From positions 1 through 64,000 of the forward strand of contig NZ_JAHXDN010000008.1 of assembly GCF_019375555.1 (NCBI RefSeq): 64,000 nt of DNA. Reading direction: 5' to 3'. Position numbers and translations under genes: made by a program. Shown in pieces: positions 36,007 to 46,006 of this stretch (position 1 is the stretch's first letter; the number at the start of each line of letters is the position of its first letter). The notes under the pieces were generated by a model. The model saw only the letters and a list, made by a program, of their open reading frames with translations. It did not search any database and was not told the DNA's origin. This DNA is from Roseobacter insulae (GTDB lineage: Bacteria; Pseudomonadota; Alphaproteobacteria; Rhodobacterales; Rhodobacteraceae).

Positions 36007-37014
36007 ATGCTCACCCCGACATATAAAGTGACCCTTGGCGACCAGCGGGTCGACATGCGCGCGGAACCCCTGGCCAGCACACTGCTGGATATCGACGTGC
36101 GGCGCGATATGGCACCTCTGATCGACCGGTTTGACCTGACGATTGCACGGGTGGGATCGCTTGCGCCCAAGCGCGGCAATGACGCGGAGATCGCCCTGGG
36201 TTTTGCCGGTGCCGATACCGCACCCGTGACGGTGATGACGGGCGCGGTCGATCAGATCGACGCCGGGCCTGAGCGCGTGCGTGTTACCGGGTTTGGTGCC
36301 GGGCGGCAGCTGTCGCGCGACCGCGACAACCTGACGTTCCGCGACAAGACCGCCGCCGATATCGTGACCGAGCTTGCAGATGCATCCGGCCTTGCCGTTG
36401 CACGCAGCCAGACCAGCGAAGTTCTTCCCTATTTCGTCACCGACGCACGTCAAAACCGGTTCCAGCATATGACCGCCCTGGCCCGGCTGACCGGATTTGA
36501 CCTTTATTGCGACACGGACAACGACCTTGTGTTCGAACCCTTCGGCAGCGGGCAGCGTGTCTTCCCTCTCGATCACGGCGAGGATGTGCTGGAGTATCAG
36601 GTCGAGCGGACGGTGTCACGCGCGGCAAACGTCGAAGCATGGGGTGAAAGCCCGGGCGCGTCGGCAGGAGCCGAAAGCTGGTCGTGGCTGGTGAAGGATT
36701 TCGAACCCCTGCGGGGCAGCGCCGGGACTGGCGCACCGCTGGCATTGCTGGAGCACAGCGCGCTGCGCACGGCCGAGGCGGCCCAGCGCGCGGCAGATGC
36801 CCTGCTGGCAAGATTGCTGAACCAGCGGCTGCGCGGTCAGGTCACGGTACTGGGCAACCCCGATATCCAGCTGGGCGACGCCATTCGCCTGCAGGGCATG
36901 CCCGACGCAGATCTCAACGCGACCTTTCAGGTGCGTGGCCTGCGTCACCGGATCAGCAAGGCAACCGGGTTCGTCACCGTGGTCCGCTTTCAATCCATCG
37001 GGGGGGCACCATGA
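36007..37014 (+). CDS. Baseplate hub protein (gpD/gp27-like)
   Basis: A 335-residue hub protein of the phage late-control D type, equal to the N-terminal half of VgrG. Features are the early strands with LDIDVRRDMAPLIDRFDLTI, GAVDQIDAGPERVRVTGFG, DKTAADIVTELADASGLAV, and NRFQHMTALARLTGFDLYCD. It has no spike part; the spike is encoded by the next gene. AAGGAGG precedes the ATG. It forms the trimeric ring between tube and spike. Confidence 0.85.
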   Translation: MLTPTYKVTLGDQRVDMRAEPLASTLLDIDVRRDMAPLIDRFDLTIARVGSLAPKRGNDAEIALGFAGADTAPVTVMTGAVDQIDAGPERVRVTGFGAGRQLSRDRDNLTFRDKTAADIVTELADASGLAVARSQTSEVLPYFVTDARQNRFQHMTALARLTGFDLYCDTDNDLVFEPFGSGQRVFPLDHGEDVLEYQVERTVSRAANVEAWGESPGASAGAESWSWLVKDFEPLRGSAGTGAPLALLEHSALRTAEAAQRAADALLARLLNQRLRGQVTVLGNPDIQLGDAIRLQGMPDADLNATFQVRGLRHRISKATGFVTVVRFQSIGGAP

Positions 37015-37811
37015 CCGACACGGTTTCAACAATTCAGGCCATCGTCCGACGCGAACTCGACGCCCTGCGGGTGACCGAAATCGGGGTTGTGACGGAAGTG
37101 CACCCCCATGCCGACGCCGGTGACAGCGACAATTACAGTTGCGATGTGCGGCTGAAGAACAGCGGGCTGGAGTTGACCCGCGTGCCCGTGGCCACCGGTC
37201 ACATCGGCACCGTCGCGATCCCCAACCTGGGCGATCTGGTGTTGCTGGCTTTTGACCGGGGCAACATCAACCAGCCGATCATTACCGGACGGCTTTACAA
37301 TGACGAGGACCGCCCGCCGATCAACACCAGTGACGAGGTGATTTTCCGCCTGCCTTTGGAGGCGGGCGACACCGAAACGATCAAGGCGGCGATCCGCAAT
37401 CATCAGTCGGCATCGCCACCGCGCGAACTGATCATCGAGATGGCGCCCAAGATCACGCTTCGGATCACCGATGGCACGGTACGCGCGACCGCCGGTCCGT
37501 CGGAGTTGTTCATCGATCAGACAGGCGCGTCGGGGGGCACCGTCACCGTTGTCACCGGCGGCACAAAGATCACACTCGATCAGGACGGCGATGCCACCGT
37601 CGAGGCGGTGGGGGCGCTGACGATGAAGGCGCAGCGCGATGTGACCATCGAAGGGCTCAACGTTACCATAAAGGGCCAGATAAACACGACGGTCGAGGCC
37701 GGGGTGAACGCAAGCCTGAAAGGCGCCATCACTTCGGTCGAAGCCAATGGGTCCGCGACGCTGCGCGGTGCGGTCGTCGCCATTCAGGGCGTTACCAATT
37801 TCAGCCCGTAA
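37011..37811 (+). CDS. Baseplate spike protein (gpV/gp5-like, OB fold plus beta-helix)
   Basis: A 266-residue spike. An OB-fold domain spans residues 20-105 (VVTEVHPHADAGDSDNYSCDV, and the conserved IPNLGDLVLLAFDRGNINQPIITGRLYNDED), the gpV/gp5 hallmark. It is followed by repeats of short beta strands with VTVVTGGTKITLDQDGDATV, LTMKAQRDVTIEGLNVTIKG and VEANGSATLRGA, which should fold as the triple-stranded needle. It overlaps the hub gene by 4 bases. Confidence 0.88.
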   Translation: MTDTVSTIQAIVRRELDALRVTEIGVVTEVHPHADAGDSDNYSCDVRLKNSGLELTRVPVATGHIGTVAIPNLGDLVLLAFDRGNINQPIITGRLYNDEDRPPINTSDEVIFRLPLEAGDTETIKAAIRNHQSASPPRELIIEMAPKITLRITDGTVRATAGPSELFIDQTGASGGTVTVVTGGTKITLDQDGDATVEAVGALTMKAQRDVTIEGLNVTIKGQINTTVEAGVNASLKGAITSVEANGSATLRGAVVAIQGVTNFSP

Positions 37812-37823
37812 GGAGGTGCGAAC

Positions 37824-38156
37824 ATGCCAGGATCCCCGGTTTCAATCGGTGCGGCGGTCATCGTGACCCCCGGTGCGGCCGGTCCGCCGGACAGCGGTGT
37901 GATCGTGGGGATTTTTCCGCCCTTCATCACGGCGGGCGGCATGCCGCTGGCGACCACCGGGTCCTTGTGTTCGATGATCAACTCGGTGACCGGCATACCC
38001 TATCCGCTGGTTATCGGGCCGATCGCCAGCAGCGGTGTGCGTATCGCGGGCAAGGCCCTGGTGCGCATGCTCGACCTGATCCCGTCACCTCCGGGGGTGC
38101 TGACCATTCTTGGCCCGCCGGCGGCACCCTACATCGTCGACGGGTGGCCGCCATGA
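37824..38156 (+). CDS. PAAR-like spike-tip protein
   Basis: A 110-residue Pro/Gly-rich protein with the look of a PAAR-repeat cone: ITAGGMPLATTGSLCSMINSV, GIPYPLVIGPIASSGV and SPPGVLTILGPPAAPYIVDG. AAGGAGG precedes its ATG. It lies next to the spike gene, as in eCIS and T6SS. The tip sharpens the spike and may bind a metal ion; the Cys in SLCSM is one possible ligand. Confidence 0.78.
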   Translation: MPGSPVSIGAAVIVTPGAAGPPDSGVIVGIFPPFITAGGMPLATTGSLCSMINSVTGIPYPLVIGPIASSGVRIAGKALVRMLDLIPSPPGVLTILGPPAAPYIVDGWPP

Positions 38157-38172
38157 AGACAGGAGGCACCCG

Positions 38173-38643
38173 ATGAGCACCTTCGAAGACAGATTGGGCA
38201 CTGACCTGATCCTGCTGAGAAACCGCCGCGCCCAGACGGATCGCGACCGCGGTCGCGATCTGGTGACTGCGGAACGGCCCGGCAGCGGCGGCATTGATCT
38301 GTCAACCGTGCACGGCGTCGAAAACATCTCCCAGGCCCTGTTGATACGGTTCCTGACCAACGAAGGCGAACTGGCCGAGCTGGGTCACCCGACCTACGGC
38401 TCACGGCTCTACCTGCTTATTGGTGAACCCAATACCGAGGCCAACCGGAACCTTGCCAAGCTCTACGCGCTGCGCACGGTGCAGAGCGAACCGAGGGTCG
38501 AGCGGGTGCTGAGCGCGGAGGTACGTCAGGGGCGCGCCGATCCCGCACGCGTCGACATCGACTTGCGACTTAAGATTCTGGGCGAGGATTCACCTCTCAA
38601 CCTTGTCGTTCCGTTCTTTTTCAACACGGGGGTAGCGCCATGA
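38173..38643 (+). CDS. Baseplate wedge protein (gp25/gpW-like)
   Basis: A 156-residue wedge component. The family signatures are GVENISQALLIRFLTNEGELAELGHPTYGSRLYLLIGEPNTEAN (a GPW_gp25 core with the conserved HPxYGS turn) and a final basic/hydrophobic strand. AGGAGG precedes the ATG. It overlaps the J-like gene by 4 bases. It nucleates sheath assembly on the baseplate. Confidence 0.88.
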   Translation: MSTFEDRLGTDLILLRNRRAQTDRDRGRDLVTAERPGSGGIDLSTVHGVENISQALLIRFLTNEGELAELGHPTYGSRLYLLIGEPNTEANRNLAKLYALRTVQSEPRVERVLSAEVRQGRADPARVDIDLRLKILGEDSPLNLVVPFFFNTGVAP

Positions 38644-40247
38644 ATCCCGATACCGTTCACCTGATCCAGCGCAGTTTCGGCGAGGTCACGGATGACATCC
38701 TGACCAGCCTTGTCGGCGGGGTCGTCAACGAACCCGTCATCTTTGATCTGAAGTCCGATCTTTACCCCCTCGCCCAACCGGCCGCGGGTGTGCGCGGCCT
38801 GACCGGGCAGAAGGCGGACAACACCAATGCGGTCCCCGGCAATCACGCCTTCGAGCAGGGCATTGATTTCGCGTACGATCCCGACCTGGCCGCGATTCTC
38901 TGGCTCGACGGGGGTGCGCGACCCATCGACGGCAGTACCTTCTTTATCGATTACGTGCCCGCGGATGCCAGCTCTCCCATCACCGATATCAACGTGGGCG
39001 GCGTGGCCCGTACCCTCTCAGAGGCGGTCAGCCGCGAAATCGCCACGCTGTACCAGCAGCTGAACCGCGCCTACCGTTTCGGGTTCATCGACACGGCGGA
39101 AGGCACGGCGCTGGATCTGGTGGTGTCGATACTGGGGGTGCGGCGCAAGGCTGGTGATTTCGCGGTCGGGCTGGTCACCTTTTTTCGCGATCCGGCGGTC
39201 AACGGAGACGTGACCATCGCATCGGGCACAAAGCTAACGGCGAAGAATGGCGCGGTCGTGTTCGAAACCACCCAGCAACGCACGCTGCAACGTGGTCAGG
39301 CGCGTATCGACGTGCCGGTGCGCGCCGGTGTCGATTTCGCAGGTGAGGACGGTCAGGTCGAAGCCGGGGCGATCGACACTCTGGTCCGGGCACTGGCCGG
39401 CGTCGGTAAGGTCACCAACAATGAACCGACGATCCTTGGCGCCTCAGAGGAAACTGACGCGGAATTGCGGGCGCGGGCCAAGGCAGAGCTCTACAAGCTC
39501 GGCAACGCCACCCTGCCCGCGCTCGAAGCGGCCGCGGTCGACAACTTTGCCAAGGTCACCGAATTCTGGGACCCCAACGGGCCGGTGGCGCGGCGCACAC
39601 CGCCGGGCGTCGTCACCCTGCTGGTCGAAAGTGAGCCGGAGCGGTTTGCCAGCGTCAAGGCCGCGGTCAATGATCAGCGGGCAGCGGGCATCGCGGCAAC
39701 GCTTGTGGCGCGCTACGTGTTCGTCACCCCGCGGATCATTGCCGGGATCAAGCCGGGGCTGACCAGTGCAGGCAAGCAAAAGCTTGTTGACGAGATCATC
39801 GCGGCAGTGGCGGAATTTGTTGAACCGCTCACAAGTGGCGACCCGCTGAAGGGTGGCGACCTGATCAAGGCGGTCGAAGCGGTTGGCGATGTCCAGTCAG
39901 TCAATCTGGTCGACCTCCACACCTTCCGCACGGATGCGAGCCCGGCTGCGCCGAAAGACGTGATCGAAGCGCTGATCGGGTTTCTGGGGGCGAACCCGGC
40001 GCAGGAGGAAACCGCCCTGCGGGCCGAGCTCGATGCATTGCTGTTCGCACTGGACCCCGGTGCGCCGACCGGCAATCGCATCCCTGATCGCAGCCTGATC
40101 GTCACCGCTGACGGGACCGGCCCGGCGAGCGATGCCGACATCGAGGCCGGCAACTTCCAGGTCTTGGCAAAGCTTGACGGCGACCCGGCGTGGATCGTTG
40201 CCGACCTTACCGCGGTGGATATCGCACTGCAGGAGGCAGCGGGCTGA
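38640..40247 (+). CDS. Baseplate assembly protein (gpJ/gp6-like)
   Basis: A 535-residue J-like wedge protein. Conserved features: LNRAYRFGFIDTAEGTALDLVVSILGVRRK, VTIASGTKLTAKNGAVVFETTQ, and the domain around TNNEPTILGASEETDAELRARAKAEL, followed by GVVTLLVESEPE. The last 130 residues are a Glu/Ala-rich extension not usual in phage J proteins. It overlaps the neighbour genes on both sides. With the gp25 and gpI-like proteins it makes the baseplate wedges. Confidence 0.88.
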   Translation: MNPDTVHLIQRSFGEVTDDILTSLVGGVVNEPVIFDLKSDLYPLAQPAAGVRGLTGQKADNTNAVPGNHAFEQGIDFAYDPDLAAILWLDGGARPIDGSTFFIDYVPADASSPITDINVGGVARTLSEAVSREIATLYQQLNRAYRFGFIDTAEGTALDLVVSILGVRRKAGDFAVGLVTFFRDPAVNGDVTIASGTKLTAKNGAVVFETTQQRTLQRGQARIDVPVRAGVDFAGEDGQVEAGAIDTLVRALAGVGKVTNNEPTILGASEETDAELRARAKAELYKLGNATLPALEAAAVDNFAKVTEFWDPNGPVARRTPPGVVTLLVESEPERFASVKAAVNDQRAAGIAATLVARYVFVTPRIIAGIKPGLTSAGKQKLVDEIIAAVAEFVEPLTSGDPLKGGDLIKAVEAVGDVQSVNLVDLHTFRTDASPAAPKDVIEALIGFLGANPAQEETALRAELDALLFALDPGAPTGNRIPDRSLIVTADGTGPASDADIEAGNFQVLAKLDGDPAWIVADLTAVDIALQEAAG

Positions 40248-43200
40248 TGGCAACCAAAACCCAGCGCATACTTGACCTGCTGCCCGGTACCTTCACCGCG
40301 CAGCCAGCCAATTCGCCTTTGGCGACACTGGCGCGGACCTATGGTCAGGAATTGCAGGGGGCGGAAAATGCGCTGGCGGCCATCATGCGCGCGCATTGGT
40401 GTGATCAGGCGGACCTCGGCGTCGCCGACTTCAGCGACCTGCCGAAATTCGCCGCGCTTTACGGCCTGGCACCGCATCCCGATGACGGGGTGGAGGAGTT
40501 CCGGCGGCGTCTGAAGCTGTGGGTACGTCTGATCCTCGATGGACCGGCGACAGTGCGCGGGCTGTTGCGCGCCACCTCCATCCTGACAGGTCTGGAAGTT
40601 GACGACAGTGACGCCGCCTTCGATGCGTGGTGGCGACGTGATGACGACAGGCTGACGACCACGCATGTCAGCCGTCGCGATGCAGGGCCCGCGATCTTCG
40701 GGGGCGACCGGTCCGTGGCCATCGGTGCCGATGCCACGCCTGCTCAGATTTCCGGCACCGTTGCGCTGCCGCAGGACGTCGATCTAAGTGAAGGTGCCAT
40801 CCTGCGTGTTGCCTTCGACAAGGAACCCATGGTGGAAATCGATCTGGCCGCCGCGCCGCCTGCGGACAACCCGGACGCAATTTCCGAGCGGATCAACACG
40901 ACACTGGGTGATCCGGTGGCAAGCCTTTCTGGCGGGCGGCTCATCCTGACCTCGACAACCAGCGGCAAGAAAAGCGCCCTTCATCTGGGTGAAGGACCCG
41001 GGGATGCCGCCGCCGTGCTGCTTGGGCGGCTTCCGTTGCGCTACCTCGGCACCGAGGCCCGGTCTGCACGGTTTGCCGGCGACGCTGATCTGTCGGCAGG
41101 TATTGATTTATCGCAGCATCGCTTCCTGAGGCTCCGGATAGACGGCACACATCTGGCTGAAATTGACTGCGCAGGGGCAGACCCTGCCACCACTACGCCA
41201 GATGAGATCGTGGACGCGATCAACGCCGCTCTGGGGGCGTCGGTTGCCAGTCACGACGGTCAGGTGGTGGTCGTGCAATCTCCCACCACCGGCATCGGCT
41301 CCAGCATCGCTTTCCAGCAACCCGCCGCGCAGGATGCCACGGCCCGCATCTTCGGCACCGTCCCGACAATCGTGATCGGCGCGCAGGCGGCACCGGGCAC
41401 CGTGATAGGCACAACCGATCTCTCCGCCGGGGTTGACCTGAGCACCGGCAGCCGTCTTGTCGTCAGCGTCGATGACGGCCCGGCCTCGGAGGTCGACTGC
41501 GCAGGCCCAGACCCGACAAACACCCAGCTTCCCGAAATCGTGGCCGCCATTAATGAGGCTCTGCGCGCCGACATCGCGCGTCACAATGGCCGGAACCTGA
41601 TACTCACCGGTCTGGACACCGGCGCAAGCGGTGCGCTGGAAATCGGACAGGCGGCACAGGGTGATGCGGCGCTGACGCTGCTCGGGCTGCCACCCCGGCG
41701 GGCGCAGGGGCGCGGGGCGCAACGTGCCCAGCTGCGCGGGACTGTGGACCTGTCGGACGGGATCAGCCTCGCGGCCCGGCCCCTGGTGCAACTGGCCATC
41801 GATCATCATCAGCCGGTCACGTTCGATCTGTCGGATGCGGCAAACACCGGACCGCTCGATGCGGCGGCCATCGCGGCGGCGATCAACGGGCTGGAGGATG
41901 CGCCGTCGGCCCGGGCCGATGATGGTTACCTGGTGTTGGAAAGCGCGCAGCCCGGTGGCACCGGGCGGATTGAGCTGCTGCCCCTTCAAAAGCCGCGCGC
42001 GCGGCGGTTTGTCAGCCGTGTGCCGATCCTCGAAGACGCCGCATACGCAGTGCTCGGGTTTCTGTCCGCCGAAGCCGAAAGCGCGGCGCCGACGAAGGCC
42101 CGGATCACCGGCGCGAAAAGCCTGACCCGCGGGGTCGATCTGGGTGCGGGCCGTTACCTGCGCGTCAGCATCGACGGGGCCGCCCCGGTCGAGGTCGATT
42201 GCGTCGGCATCCGCCCGCGCACCACCACGGCGGACGAGGTGCTCGGCGCGCTGAATGCGGCTCTGGGTGATGGGGTTGCCGCGCTGAGCAGCGATAACCG
42301 CCTCAGCCTAATGTCGCCCACCAGCGGGACCGGCAGCCGCGTTACCTTATCGCCCCCAAGGTTCACCGACGCCCTCGCGCCGCTTCTCGGGGTTGATCCT
42401 GTCACCGTGTTCGGCAGTGACGCGCGACAGGTGAGTTTCACGGGCACCGCCGATCTGTCTGCGGGCGTCGATCTGAGCGCCGCATCGCACCTGCGGCTGG
42501 CAATTGACGGCGGCGCGGCGCTCGAAATCGACTGCGCCGGACCTGATCCTGCCACAACATCGCTTGGGCAGATCGCCATCGCCATCAACATCGCCCTGGG
42601 CGTGAACGTCGCCAGCCACGACGGGGTGCACCTGTTGCTGACATCACCGACGAAAGGCACCGACAGCCAACTTGCCATCCTGACCCCGACGGAGAATGAC
42701 GCAACCGCCACCCTTCTGGGCATTGAGCCGGAACGTCGCTATCAGGGTGCAGCGGCCGAGGCCGCGATGATCAGGGGGCTTGCGGATCTGGCGGGCGGCA
42801 TTGATCTGACGCGGGCGCGCTTTCTGCGTCTGGGAGTGGACACGACCGGCCCCCTTGAGATCGACTGCGCCGCGACGGCCCCGGACCCTGCGAATGCCAC
42901 CGCCGACGAGGTTGTCACCGCGATCAACGCGGCCGTCGATGGGCCCGTGGCCAGCGCGGTTGACGGGCATCTCGTTCTCAAGGCCCCTACGCCCGGACCG
43001 TCCAGTCGGTTGGTGCTGGAGCAAACGACGGCTGGCAATGCGGCACAGACATTATTCGGAGAGGGTCCTGTCGATGCGCAGGGCGAAGCCGCTTCCCGGG
43101 CGACCCTGACGGGCAAGGTTGATCTGCGCGCCGGGGTCGATCTCGGGGAACGCTCGGTCCTGCGGCTCTCCGTGAACGATGCGCTGCCCACTGACATCGA

Positions 43201-45064
43201 CATTGCCGGCGAGGCACCCGAGGCGACGTCGCCGGACGAAATTGTCGAGGCGATCAACGCGCGGTTTGCCGACATGGCGGAGATCACTGCAGACGGTCAG
43301 CTACAGCTGGCAGCCCCCGATGGCGCCACCCTGTCACTGCTGCCGCCGCGCCACTTCGAGCTGGTGGAATACCCGCCCGAAGAAACGTCGCTCTTCGCGC
43401 CGGACCTCGTCCATGCCGACGCCATCTTTGTGGAGAATACCGGTGCCGTGGAAACGGTGCATGACGTGACGCTCGCAGCGGATGCGGGCGTGGAATCACC
43501 CGGGCTGGTCAATCTCGAAACCGGATGGGAGCTGCGGCTGCGGGACGCACTGCCGCCCGGCGCGCGGGGCGACATCAGCGTCCGCAGTGGAAGACTGAGG
43601 GCATCCATCACGAGGCCCGAAGACCAGCCCGCCCGCGCGGGGCGGGTTCTTGGGCTGCCTTTGCTGCCGCATCTCGATCACCCCCGGGACGAGAGCCGCA
43701 TGATGGCGACCGGTGCAGATGGACGCCGCCATCTGGTCATCACCGGACATGTGGATCATGACACCATCAGACTGTCCGAACTATCGCGCCGCGACAGCGC
43801 GCCCAAGGTCCGGATGGGGCCTGCGACAACCCTGCCCGCCCCGTTGCCGTCAGACCTCGCCTTCGGAAGGCTGGTGACGGAGGGCACAGAACTGGCGCTG
43901 GCCGATCTGGACGGCATCAGAATTGCGCGTGTCGAACCCGTCACGTCGCAGCCGGTGCAGGCGCTTGTCGATCATCCCGTTGCGATTGTCGGTCAGCGTG
44001 TCGGCGCAGGGTCCGGCAGCCGCATTCTTGCCGAGGCGATCCACGCGCTTTACGATCTGCAGATCATCGCGACAGATGACCCCTCGGTCACCGAAGACTT
44101 CGGCGCTGTGGTGCTTGTCACCTCCGGGCTGCCGGAGCATCTGTCTGTTCTGCATCGGATCAATTCCGGCCCCGATCCGTCGACACTTGTGCGCGCAGAG
44201 GTTCTGGACCAGTCGGAGGCCGCGCATCTGCCGCGCGGCAACGGCAGGCGCCTTTATGTCGATTGTCTTGCGGCCCGGTTTGACGCGGCGGAGTTCGACA
44301 AGGCGCATTTCGCGGGTGGCAGGTGCCTTGAGCAGGGCATCTTCGACGTCAGCCGTTTTGCCGAAAGCCCGCGCGCGGCCTCGACCGCGGTATTTGCCCC
44401 CGCCTCCGGTGGCGGCGTGGCCGATGTCGGGTTCAACTGGCAAAGCCATGCCGCCGCATCCGCCCAGATCAACCTGCCGCTGGAGATGCCTGCACGCTAC
44501 GGCGCCCGGTTCGACATGGACCGCTTCGGCCTGACCGAGGACGCCCCCGAGACCATCAGCGGCCTTGTCACCGAACCCGCCGGGGATGAGGATCACTTCA
44601 CCAAGCGGCTGGACCCGGAAAAAGCGATCGAGGACCGCGACTCGCGCCTGCTTGTTGCCGCTCCAACCGATGCCGTGCCGATCGGGTTTGACGCCGCCAT
44701 TCTGCCGTTTTCGCGCCCGAAATTCCTGAAGGGCGGTCGCGCCGGACAGCCCGCGCGGCTCTTTCTCAGTGACCCCGGCGTGCCCGGCTTCATTGAAGTG
44801 TCCGCCAGCGAGGCCGGTGCCCACGGCAACCGGATCTCCGTCGTGATCTGCGACAGCGGGCCGGGCCGTTTCGATTTGCTGGTCGCCTTCGACGGCGCCC
44901 GCTTCGAAAACGCCCGCCAGCGCGTGAATGGCCCGGCGCTGACAGGCATCCCGGACGATGATCTGGCCAAACCGGGACCACGCGGCGTGCAGCATCTCAA
45001 GGCCGCTGGGGTCCGCCTGTCAGTGACCCGCGACGGCACCCCGCCCGAAGATCCAAATTGTTAA
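40247..45064 (+). CDS. Giant gpI-like baseplate/fibre protein with eight tandem repeats
   Basis: A 1605-residue protein. Residues 1-125 resemble the gpI-like tail protein that attaches fibres to the wedge (LLPGTFTAQPANSPLATLARTYG, then VEEFRRRLKLWVRLILDGPATVRGLLR). Residues about 170-1035 contain eight copies of a 108-124 residue module with GTxDLSAGVDLS, LRLxIDG, EIDCAGxDPATT and DEIVxAINxALG. The remaining 570 residues are another beta-rich region with repeated RFDxxxF motifs and a likely trimeric fibre end. The ATG shares the J-gene stop (TGATG). Length is far above phage gpI (about 170-200). It is probably the receptor-binding or surface-attachment fibre. Confidence 0.8.
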   Translation: MATKTQRILDLLPGTFTAQPANSPLATLARTYGQELQGAENALAAIMRAHWCDQADLGVADFSDLPKFAALYGLAPHPDDGVEEFRRRLKLWVRLILDGPATVRGLLRATSILTGLEVDDSDAAFDAWWRRDDDRLTTTHVSRRDAGPAIFGGDRSVAIGADATPAQISGTVALPQDVDLSEGAILRVAFDKEPMVEIDLAAAPPADNPDAISERINTTLGDPVASLSGGRLILTSTTSGKKSALHLGEGPGDAAAVLLGRLPLRYLGTEARSARFAGDADLSAGIDLSQHRFLRLRIDGTHLAEIDCAGADPATTTPDEIVDAINAALGASVASHDGQVVVVQSPTTGIGSSIAFQQPAAQDATARIFGTVPTIVIGAQAAPGTVIGTTDLSAGVDLSTGSRLVVSVDDGPASEVDCAGPDPTNTQLPEIVAAINEALRADIARHNGRNLILTGLDTGASGALEIGQAAQGDAALTLLGLPPRRAQGRGAQRAQLRGTVDLSDGISLAARPLVQLAIDHHQPVTFDLSDAANTGPLDAAAIAAAINGLEDAPSARADDGYLVLESAQPGGTGRIELLPLQKPRARRFVSRVPILEDAAYAVLGFLSAEAESAAPTKARITGAKSLTRGVDLGAGRYLRVSIDGAAPVEVDCVGIRPRTTTADEVLGALNAALGDGVAALSSDNRLSLMSPTSGTGSRVTLSPPRFTDALAPLLGVDPVTVFGSDARQVSFTGTADLSAGVDLSAASHLRLAIDGGAALEIDCAGPDPATTSLGQIAIAINIALGVNVASHDGVHLLLTSPTKGTDSQLAILTPTENDATATLLGIEPERRYQGAAAEAAMIRGLADLAGGIDLTRARFLRLGVDTTGPLEIDCAATAPDPANATADEVVTAINAAVDGPVASAVDGHLVLKAPTPGPSSRLVLEQTTAGNAAQTLFGEGPVDAQGEAASRATLTGKVDLRAGVDLGERSVLRLSVNDALPTDIDIAGEAPEATSPDEIVEAINARFADMAEITADGQLQLAAPDGATLSLLPPRHFELVEYPPEETSLFAPDLVHADAIFVENTGAVETVHDVTLAADAGVESPGLVNLETGWELRLRDALPPGARGDISVRSGRLRASITRPEDQPARAGRVLGLPLLPHLDHPRDESRMMATGADGRRHLVITGHVDHDTIRLSELSRRDSAPKVRMGPATTLPAPLPSDLAFGRLVTEGTELALADLDGIRIARVEPVTSQPVQALVDHPVAIVGQRVGAGSGSRILAEAIHALYDLQIIATDDPSVTEDFGAVVLVTSGLPEHLSVLHRINSGPDPSTLVRAEVLDQSEAAHLPRGNGRRLYVDCLAARFDAAEFDKAHFAGGRCLEQGIFDVSRFAESPRAASTAVFAPASGGGVADVGFNWQSHAAASAQINLPLEMPARYGARFDMDRFGLTEDAPETISGLVTEPAGDEDHFTKRLDPEKAIEDRDSRLLVAAPTDAVPIGFDAAILPFSRPKFLKGGRAGQPARLFLSDPGVPGFIEVSASEAGAHGNRISVVICDSGPGRFDLLVAFDGARFENARQRVNGPALTGIPDDDLAKPGPRGVQHLKAAGVRLSVTRDGTPPEDPNC
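40754..43350 (+). repeat. Eight tandem protein-coding repeats of about 330 bp
   Basis: Repeat starts (codon for the Gly of the GT.DLS motif) are at 40754, 41078, 41408, 41738, 42110, 42443, 42776 and 43112. Spacing is 324, 330, 330, 372, 333, 333 and 336 bases, all multiples of 3. The longest one is copy 4, which has an inserted loop. Copies 2, 3, 5, 6 and 7 are the closest to each other, while 1, 4 and 8 have drifted. The repeat is in the protein; DNA identity between copies is only moderate. Confidence 0.88.
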
Positions 45065-45075
45065 GGAGAATGAAT

Positions 45076-45969
45076 ATGTTAGACGAAGAAGAACCCTTTA
45101 CCACGTTCGAACCCGGGCAGCTGATCACCGCCGAGTCGATGAATGCGATGCAGTCGAAGATGCGCGCTGAAATTGCCAAGAAGATCGCCGAGGCGCTGGC
45201 TGCCCTCACTGAAATCGACAAGGCCAAGGACAGCGACGCCCTTGAGGGGTCAAGCGCCGAGGACCTTCTGGCAAAATTTCTGGAGCAAGCCATGCAACAA
45301 TTCCCCACACACACCGGTTACCGCAAACTGTTCAAGGTGCTCGAATTCGACGAGCGCAACCTGATCGACCACCAGCTTAAGCTCTGCCCGCTGGTAGACC
45401 TCTACGAGCTGAAGAGCTTTGAGGTGATATGCGCGCATGATGACGACAAGCATCGCGAAGAAGTACGTTTCTTCCTCTATCACACCAGCGAAAAGAAACT
45501 GCGGCATGACGATGTGACGGTTGAAATCGAAGCGACGGGTGAAACACCGTTTCGCATTCCGCTCGCCGAGTTGCTGGATTACCTCGACGTCGAGTACACG
45601 GACGACTCCAGTCTGGGTGATCTGGAAACCGAACTCTGGACAGCGATGTTCGCGGCCCCGAACGACTCCTTCGATCCGGCCGATTACTGCCATTCTCCCT
45701 GGTACGAACGCTGTTGCCGCGAGGAACGGACGGTCGGCAGCCTGAAAGCCAAGGGCGACTGGGATGAACTGTGGCTGAAAATGCGCCCCTGCAAAACCGT
45801 GAACCCGCCAGCGGATCGCGACGAGGCCGAGTCCGTTCGCCTGCCACGCGGCATTCTGGTCGAGCATCATGATTTCGATCAGCTGAGCCTGACCCTGAAG
45901 GAACCGATATTCGGACCGAACGGCGATGAGGCGCGCCCCATGTGCGTCATGGTGCTGCTGAAGGTCTGA
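45076..45969 (+). CDS. Conserved-looking protein after the fibre gene, unknown function
   Basis: A 297-residue acidic soluble protein. After a helical N-terminus (ITAESMNAMQSKMRAEIAKKIAEAL) it has mixed sequence with a Cys/His patch CHSPWYERCCREER and a last strand PMCVMVLLKV. ATG 45076 was chosen since AAGGAG lies 7 bases upstream. The N-terminal line resembles short proteins next to tail-fibre genes. A fibre-assembly chaperone or baseplate adaptor is possible, but I do not recognise the family. Confidence 0.62.
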   Translation: MLDEEEPFTTFEPGQLITAESMNAMQSKMRAEIAKKIAEALAALTEIDKAKDSDALEGSSAEDLLAKFLEQAMQQFPTHTGYRKLFKVLEFDERNLIDHQLKLCPLVDLYELKSFEVICAHDDDKHREEVRFFLYHTSEKKLRHDDVTVEIEATGETPFRIPLAELLDYLDVEYTDDSSLGDLETELWTAMFAAPNDSFDPADYCHSPWYERCCREERTVGSLKAKGDWDELWLKMRPCKTVNPPADRDEAESVRLPRGILVEHHDFDQLSLTLKEPIFGPNGDEARPMCVMVLLKV

Positions 45970-46006
45970 CAGGGGCACCGGCCCGGCACGCAGAGGAGTG
46001 ACAGCG

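Noticed and set aside
37824-38156. PAAR protein as a toxin carrier
   Set aside because: Only about 110 residues with no C-terminal extension beyond the PAAR-like cone.
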